Assembly: GCA_944474755.1 (NCBI GenBank)
Contig: OX104113.1
Coordinates: 51,537,644 to 51,601,643 of the forward strand
Length of the DNA stretch: 64,000 nucleotides
Source: Limnoperna fortunei
Lineage: Eukaryota; Mollusca; Bivalvia; Mytilida; Modiolidae
Direction of reading: 5' to 3'
Shown here one piece after another: positions 58,291 through 64,000 of the stretch. The number at the start of each line of letters is the position of its first letter. Position 1 is the stretch's first letter. A program made the position numbers and the translations under genes. The notes under the pieces are model-generated. The model had not been told where the DNA came from and ran no database searches. It saw nothing but the letters and a program-made list of their open reading frames with translations.

Positions 58291-58866
58291 TAGTGTTATA
58301 ACATAATTTTTCCAACGTTTGTTATGATGAGAATTATATCTTTACGCTGTTCCAAATATACAAGGGAGGAATTCAGACTAATTCATTTGGTTCTGACTGA
58401 ATTTTCCTATTAGAGTCTGTTCGTTTGATTGTGTGGTGTCGATTTATTGTGGAGTCTAGCTTTGTGAGAGAGGTACGGCCACTGAAGAATAAAACATTTA
58501 CTAAGATGATACTCTAAATAAATTTAAACAAATTTTATTTAAATATTAATATTCTACCGGTTAAAATTTGACAAAATATTATAATATTTGTATTACTACA
58601 TTAACTCAGGAATAACTATTTTCCCGTAAATTTTAATTTCTTTATTTTCTTTATTTTATTATGTTTGAATTTATGTATATATTTTTAATTTGCCAAACTC
58701 AGCTGAACTATTTAGATTATTTAAACGAATATATTTTTTTTATCAAATTTAAAATATGTTTTATCCTAATTGTTTACGAATCTGTATTTAAATTTAATGA
58801 TTGATTCTCCGGAAATAAAGAAAAATTTAATAGAATATGTTTAAAATATAATAAAATGTTTATTTA

Positions 58867-59030
58867 TTTGAATAGAACGATGTTTAACGCCAATTTCAAT
58901 AATCTTTCAGCTATATTGTGGAGACCAATTTTTATTGGGGGAGGAAGCCGGAGAAATCCCCTGACCTTCGGTAGGAAAAACGTGCAATCCTTAATTGTCA
59001 ATTGGATTCGAGTACACCCTGCCCACAGTA
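58867..59030 (-). mobile_element. SINE, 5' truncated
   Basis: The minus strand shows GGGTGTACTCGAATCCAATT, TTCCTACCGAAGGTCAGGGG, CCGGCTTCCTCCCCCAATAA and GGCGTTAAAC. Confidence 0.75.
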
Positions 59031-59124
59031 CCTAAATTAATAACAATTTTTTTTGAAATTTGTAATTTTCTCCTTGTAATGCCATTACAGCTAAAGTGAA
59101 ACTGTAAATTGCAATAATGATCAA

Positions 59125-59195
59125 CAAGGCAAGGCCTACAAATCATAACTTAGTCCATAAATTGTTAGATGACTTTTTATAGGAATTATTGCCCT
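59125..59195 (+). repeat. Dispersed repeat, copy upstream of the retrotransposon
   Basis: AACAAGGCAAGGCCTACAAATCAT, GTTAGATGACTTTTTATAGGAATTATTG. A similar block lies at 63441-63512. Confidence 0.5.
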
Positions 59196-59238
59196 TTACT
59201 GACGAATTCATACAAAATATTGTATATATTTTCTGAAA

Positions 59239-62200
59239 ATGTGCATTAAGGTGTCAAAAGGTATTTCTGTGAGTTCATGGAATGTGAACGGGTTGTTTAG
59301 AAAAGTTAACGGTCAGAAATTATGTAAATTAGATGACAATATTATAACTTCAGACATTATGTGTTTATCAGAAACACATACAATCTCAAATCAAGTTTTA
59401 GAATGTGAAGGCTATAAATGTTTTATGAATTGTAGAAAATATGAATCCAAAAAACCTAGTGGGGGGCTTGCAACTTTCATAAAAAAAGATATTATTCATG
59501 GGATTCAATTAGTAGACAGATCAAATTCAGATATGTTCTGGTTTAGACTGGATAAAGGGTTTTTCAAATTTTCAAAAGATTTATATCTATGTTTTGTTTA
59601 CATTTCTCCAAAGCATTCATCTTATACACTGAAGACTAACTGTGATAAAATTATATTTGAGAAATTAGGAAGGGACATTTCCAAGTTTAGTACAATGGGA
59701 GATATATTGGTCATGGGGGATTTAAATGCACATATAAATAAGGATGAACAAGATTTTATATTAAATGATTCTGACAGTGTGTTGGATGATATTTTACCAA
59801 AAAATTACATTTCAGATAGTGTACAAAAGGTTCGCAATACAGAATTACCTCAAAAGACTAATGAATATGGAAAAAATGTGATTGAATTATGCTCTGATGC
59901 TCAACTTAGAATATTAAATGGTAGAACTATTGGAGACTCAAGGGGTCAAATGACTTACTTTAATTATGCTGGGGCATCTATTGATGATTATTGCATATGT
60001 AATTCAAATTTTTTAAGAAACATTTTGAGTTTCAGTGTGGATAAATTCAATCCTTTTTTATCAGATCACTGTCCAATTACTGTAAAAATATTTTCTCAAT
60101 ATTCTGTTGACTTAAGACAAGATAACCTATTAAAGAATATTAAAAAAGTTAAATGGAACAATGCAACAGAGGCTCTCTTTAAATCTAATTTGACTAGTTT
60201 TGATTTTGATAAAGAATTGAATGATATAACTAGCTTAAACATGGTTACACCCTCAACCGTTGTAAACCCAAGTAAAATTATTAATGAAAAAATAAATAAA
60301 TTCTCCTCATTTTTAGTAAATGCTGCTACAAGTAAAAAAAGCTACCACATAAATAATCATAATAAATTAAAATTAAAACGGAAAAGAAAACCAAAGAAAT
60401 TGTGGTATGACAGTGAATGTGACATTAAGTATAGACATGTAAAGGATTTAGCCAGAAAATTAAGTAATAATCCCTGGGATAAATATCTTCGTCAAAAAGT
60501 GGCTTTAAACAACAAAGAACTAGTCAAATTGATCAGAAAGAAAAATAGATTATTTAAAAATAATTTAATGAAAAATATTCTTGATTCAGAGGAAAGAAAT
60601 CCAGCTGAATTTTGGGCAAAAATAAATCAATTAAAAAACCAAGCAAAAGAAGACCCCAGTACCAACATATCTCCTACCGAATGGGTAAACTATTTCACAG
60701 AATTAATGAATATAAAACATGTAAATAATTTTTCAAACATTGAAGCATTTATAGATAATAATTACAACTCAGAGATACTTAATATGGATGTTTCGACTGA
60801 GGAGGTACTTAAAGCTGTCAGGGAATTAAAAAATGGTAAGGCCAGTGGGCCTGATGGTATACTTAATGAAATGTTAAGAATTTCTTGTATTTTCAACACA
60901 AAGTTTTATGCAAGTATTTTTAATTCTATCATTAAACATGGAATCTATCCAGATTTATGGAAAGAAAATTTTATCAAACCTATTTTTAAAGGGGGCTGTT
61001 TTAATAATCCTGCCAATTACAGAGGAGTCGCCCTATCAAGTTGTTTTGGAAAATTTTTTTCTAAAATATTATCAAATCGTTTAGCTAAATTTTTGGATCA
61101 AAATAACATTTTATGTAATGAACAAATAGGATTCAGAAAAAATTGCAGAACTAGTGATCATATTTTTACTTTGAAATGTTTAATTGATAAATCTTTCAGA
61201 ATGTCAAAACGTTTATATGTTTGTTTTATTGACCTACATAAGGCTTTTGATACCATCAATAGAGAAGCTTTATTATATAAATTATGCAAATACAATATAT
61301 CTGGCAATTTTTTCAATATCCTTAAAAATATGTATGATGAAGTTCATTATTCTATCAAAACTTCAGATGGTTGTACTAATATGTTTTCATCAAAAATTGG
61401 TGTAAAACAAGGATGCATTTTAAGTCCTACACTTTTTTCCATTTATTTAAATGATATGACAAAGATATTTGACTACTCATGTGACCCAGTTACTATTGAT
61501 GGTGTTAAAGTCTCATCTCTTTTGTATGCTGATGACATTGTTTTAATATCAGAATCAGAAAAGGGGTTACAAAGTTGTTTAGATAAGTTATATGATTATT
61601 GTAGTATGTGGAACTTGTCTGTTAATATTGGAAAATCCAAAGTTATGATTTTTAACAAGTCTGGTAGACTGATAAATTCATATCGCTTTTCATTAAATAA
61701 TCAAGACTTAGAAATTTCTAATGAATATAAATACCTTGGTATCATTTTCAAACCTTCATGTAGTTTTGCAAAAGCTAATGAGTACCTATGTAAAAAAGCA
61801 AGAAAAGCTTTATTTTGTATTTACAAAACACTTTTTTCAGACCGTTTAAATATTCTAATTAATATTAAACTGTTTGATGCATGTGTCAAACCTATACTTC
61901 TTTACTGCAGTGAAATTATATGTTTAGATTCTTTATTAAAAGAGAATACAATTTTGGAAGATATATATATATTATACCCACAGACAAAAGTGCAAATCAG
62001 ATTTGCAAAACACACTCTAGGTGTTAGTAAAACTGCTTCAAATAATGCAGTTCTTGGGGAACTTGGTATGTTCCCATGTTCAATAGATGCCTTAAAGTTA
62101 TCTATAGGCTATTGGCATCATCTAATTAATTCAAAATGTAATAGTTTGATAAACTGTTGTTATTTTTCTAATGATAATATTTCATTTTGGTTAAAAGAGA

Positions 62201-62772
62201 AAATGAAACTTCTCTTCCATAAAACAGGGTTTAATCATGTCTGGCAAAACCAAAATACATTTAGTAAAAATAGATTAATGTTTGCAATTTCTAGAAATTT
62301 AAAAGAAAAGTTTGTCCACAGTTGGAAAGATAAAATTTCCAATAGTTCAAATATCAACTCGGGAAACAAGCTAAGAACATATCAACAATTTAAAAAAGAA
62401 TTTGAAATGGAAAAATTTTTAACTTTAGACACTGATAGAACTGATCTTATAAATTTTGTCAGAATTCGTATAAGCAATAGCTCTTTAATGATTGAAAAGG
62501 GTAGACATAGAAAACTCAGTTTAGACAACAGATTATGTCCATTATGTAAGACTGAAGTAGAAGATGAATTACACTTTAGTATTAAATGCATTAAGCTCGA
62601 AGAATATCGCATAGACTTTTTCAAAAGAATTTCTGATATTGTTCCAGATTTTATTAAAATGTCTGACACAGAAAAATTTCATTTCATTTTTCAAAGTAAT
62701 GATTATGATGTTAGCATGTGTTGTATTTCAGGAATAAGTGGACTTTATAAATATAGAAATAGGCTTTTATAA
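59239..62772 (+). CDS. Intact non-LTR retrotransposon ORF: APE endonuclease, reverse transcriptase, zinc knuckle (1177 aa)
   Basis: One uninterrupted frame carries the enzymes for target-primed reverse transcription. The N-terminal AP-like endonuclease shows N15-V-N17-G, SETHT (E45), GDLNAH (D161, N163) and SDHCP (D276, H277). The reverse transcriptase follows: ASGPDGI, NYRGVALS, FIDLHKAFD (catalytic D665), GVKQGCILSP and YADD (763-766). A C-terminal CPLC..H-x4-C knuckle lies near 1100-1120. The ATG starts just before the endonuclease fold. No ORF1 is seen upstream, so the copy may be 5' truncated or belong to a single-ORF family. The architecture fits the I/Jockey/CR1/Nimb-type APE clades; the clade was not resolved. 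All motifs are intact, which suggests recent activity. Confidence 0.93.
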   Translation: MCIKVSKGISVSSWNVNGLFRKVNGQKLCKLDDNIITSDIMCLSETHTISNQVLECEGYKCFMNCRKYESKKPSGGLATFIKKDIIHGIQLVDRSNSDMFWFRLDKGFFKFSKDLYLCFVYISPKHSSYTLKTNCDKIIFEKLGRDISKFSTMGDILVMGDLNAHINKDEQDFILNDSDSVLDDILPKNYISDSVQKVRNTELPQKTNEYGKNVIELCSDAQLRILNGRTIGDSRGQMTYFNYAGASIDDYCICNSNFLRNILSFSVDKFNPFLSDHCPITVKIFSQYSVDLRQDNLLKNIKKVKWNNATEALFKSNLTSFDFDKELNDITSLNMVTPSTVVNPSKIINEKINKFSSFLVNAATSKKSYHINNHNKLKLKRKRKPKKLWYDSECDIKYRHVKDLARKLSNNPWDKYLRQKVALNNKELVKLIRKKNRLFKNNLMKNILDSEERNPAEFWAKINQLKNQAKEDPSTNISPTEWVNYFTELMNIKHVNNFSNIEAFIDNNYNSEILNMDVSTEEVLKAVRELKNGKASGPDGILNEMLRISCIFNTKFYASIFNSIIKHGIYPDLWKENFIKPIFKGGCFNNPANYRGVALSSCFGKFFSKILSNRLAKFLDQNNILCNEQIGFRKNCRTSDHIFTLKCLIDKSFRMSKRLYVCFIDLHKAFDTINREALLYKLCKYNISGNFFNILKNMYDEVHYSIKTSDGCTNMFSSKIGVKQGCILSPTLFSIYLNDMTKIFDYSCDPVTIDGVKVSSLLYADDIVLISESEKGLQSCLDKLYDYCSMWNLSVNIGKSKVMIFNKSGRLINSYRFSLNNQDLEISNEYKYLGIIFKPSCSFAKANEYLCKKARKALFCIYKTLFSDRLNILINIKLFDACVKPILLYCSEIICLDSLLKENTILEDIYILYPQTKVQIRFAKHTLGVSKTASNNAVLGELGMFPCSIDALKLSIGYWHHLINSKCNSLINCCYFSNDNISFWLKEKMKLLFHKTGFNHVWQNQNTFSKNRLMFAISRNLKEKFVHSWKDKISNSSNINSGNKLRTYQQFKKEFEMEKFLTLDTDRTDLINFVRIRISNSSLMIEKGRHRKLSLDNRLCPLCKTEVEDELHFSIKCIKLEEYRIDFFKRISDIVPDFIKMSDTEKFHFIFQSNDYDVSMCCISGISGLYKYRNRLL

Positions 62773-62995
62773 GCCCATTATATCATTAAATAATGTTATT
62801 GAGTATATATATATGATGAATTGTATACAGTTGTCTCCTCAGTCGAAACATCCCAGTGGTTTCATGGGTACATCCCACATATATATATGTAATTGTTGTC
62901 TTCTATGTATATACTGTATTCCTTGTGTTTGTTGCTGATAACAACTCATTTTTGGGTTTTATATCAATAAATATTATCTATTATTATCTTACAAA
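62773..62995 (+). other. 3' UTR and short tail of the intact retrotransposon
   Basis: About 200 nt follow the stop, ending ATCAATAAATATTATCTATTATTATCTTAC. AATAAA and a TATTATC-type tail mark the probable 3' end. No target duplication was identified. Confidence 0.5.
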
Positions 62996-62999
62996 ATAA

Positions 63000-63416
63000 C
63001 ACGTTTTTGTTAAAAAAGAATGTCTATAGCACCCATATACTAACTTACCTTTAAAAAAAAGGGGGCTAGAGGGGGGTTCCATTAACAGGTTAATACTTTT
63101 TTATTTTTCCCAAAACAGATAACAGTAAATTTATAATAGTGATAATAGATAACAGCAATTTACATGAGAAAACAAAACAGTGAGTTCAAAAAATCGAAAA
63201 AAACACAGATAACAGCAGAATCTCTATACTGTTAAATACTATGAAACAGCAAGCAGGGTTTTTATTTTCATTATAACAGTTAACAACAGTGTCAATTTCT
63301 AAAAAAAAACAGATAACAGCTAATGGTTGATAAACAGTTAACAGTTGCTTTATTTTCAAAAAACCAGTTAACACACCTGTAAAAATGCCAAAAACACATT
63401 AACAGAAAAGATCTTG
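63000..63416. repeat. AACAGTTAACAG/ACAGATAACAG-rich stretch
   Basis: More than ten occurrences of (A)ACAG(T/A)TAACA or close variants lie at irregular spacing of about 20-50 nt with A-rich spacers. A C15 run (63417-63431) follows. The origin is unknown. Confidence 0.6.
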
Positions 63417-63440
63417 CCCCCCCCCCCCCCCACCCCTTTT

Positions 63441-63512
63441 CAAGGACAAGGCCTACAAATCATTCAATTTTTCAGAGATTGTCTGATGGCACTTTATAGG
63501 AGTTATTGTACT
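63441..63512 (+). repeat. Dispersed repeat, copy downstream of the retrotransposon
   Basis: CAAGGACAAGGCCTACAAATCAT, GTCTGATGGCACTTTATAGGAGTTATTG. The block is similar to 59125-59195 but too long and too diverged for a target duplication. Confidence 0.5.
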
Positions 63513-64000
63513 CAATCGAAATTGGCAGTTTTTGCCTGGTAACTTACAACTATAACTGCAAAAAGTTAAAGATAGATTGAAGTCGTTTGTGTTCCAGGTG
63601 AGCGATTACAGGCTCCTGTGAGCCTATAGTTTACTTTCTGTCAATCTTGACCAGACCAGCCCCTTAAAACTTACCATTATTGAATATAAATGAATCCCAC
63701 CAGATATTTTAAAACTTTTGCAAATACTGTTAGTAGTTAATTGGATCAAAATGTAATTAAATGGACGGATCGGGTATGGTAGACATCGTGCATATCCACA
63801 CCGATCAACCGACTTATATCATTTTGGTGAGAAGATGTATGACACGATGAAAAAAGATAAACAAGTTAGAAGCGATGAAAACGTAGTTAAGTTTTTCAAA
63901 TTTTTTTATGTTTTAAATTTACTGTAGCGAATAAAATATATTAAAACACGATTTAGCATAGATTTATCAATAGATATATTCAGTTCTTTAAGCTATTGCT
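63513..64000. other. Window end without assigned features
   Basis: No convincing exon or repeat is seen on either strand. Confidence 0.4.

Noticed and set aside
57855..58315. Open frames with a repeated FYIPLSCYFR-type peptide
   Set aside because: Produced by the 30-bp minisatellite, whose period is a multiple of three.
59125..63512. Target-site duplication of the intact LINE
   Set aside because: The flanking similarity is about 70 bp and diverged, so it is two copies of a dispersed repeat, not a duplication made at insertion.

Overview
The window is animal nuclear DNA, AT-rich and intron-dense, and packed with transposable-element debris. The repeats fit a bivalve mollusc: a tRNA-derived SINE ending in CAAACAAAC tails, tandem repeats carrying AAGGTCAAGGTCAC, and many small inverted-repeat elements. 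I infer the clade from repeat style and cannot name a species.

The one gene read completely is a KNL1 (Spc105/CASC5/Blinkin) kinetochore scaffold on the + strand. Twenty-three coding exons between 18141 and 53554 join in frame to 2138 codons plus a stop. The N-terminus has the two PP1-docking motifs (SILK and RVSF). The middle holds about 24 MELT-type modules, nearly all in one 4.2-kb exon. The C-terminus has a conserved short block, coiled coil and a tandem-RWD-like domain. Nine consecutive MELT modules are 126-bp tandem copies, arranged as 378-bp trimers that look identical by eye. This recent amplification is the most striking biological signal in the window.

Layout: 1-3130 holds the 5' end of an unidentified minus-strand gene (a non-coding first exon, then an exon coding an acidic Ser/Glu-rich N-terminus) that runs off the left edge. 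3131-6100 is foldback-element debris. 6100-12100 contains dead non-LTR reverse-transcriptase fragments, a dead Penelope-like GIY-YIG fragment, SINEs and a three-copy diverged repeat. 12100-17350 has small DNA transposons, including two with 6-bp target duplications and one holding a perfect 53-bp-arm palindrome. 18111-53860 is KNL1; its introns contain SINEs, tandem repeats, hairpins and MITEs. 53860-59230 is intergenic, with a TTA-flanked MITE and a 30-bp minisatellite. 59239-62772 is an intact 1177-codon non-LTR retrotransposon ORF. 63000-64000 has an AACAGTTAACAG-rich stretch and unassigned sequence.

KNL1 is the only resident gene whose function can be read. Most other features are mobile elements, and several have formed long hairpins inside KNL1 introns.
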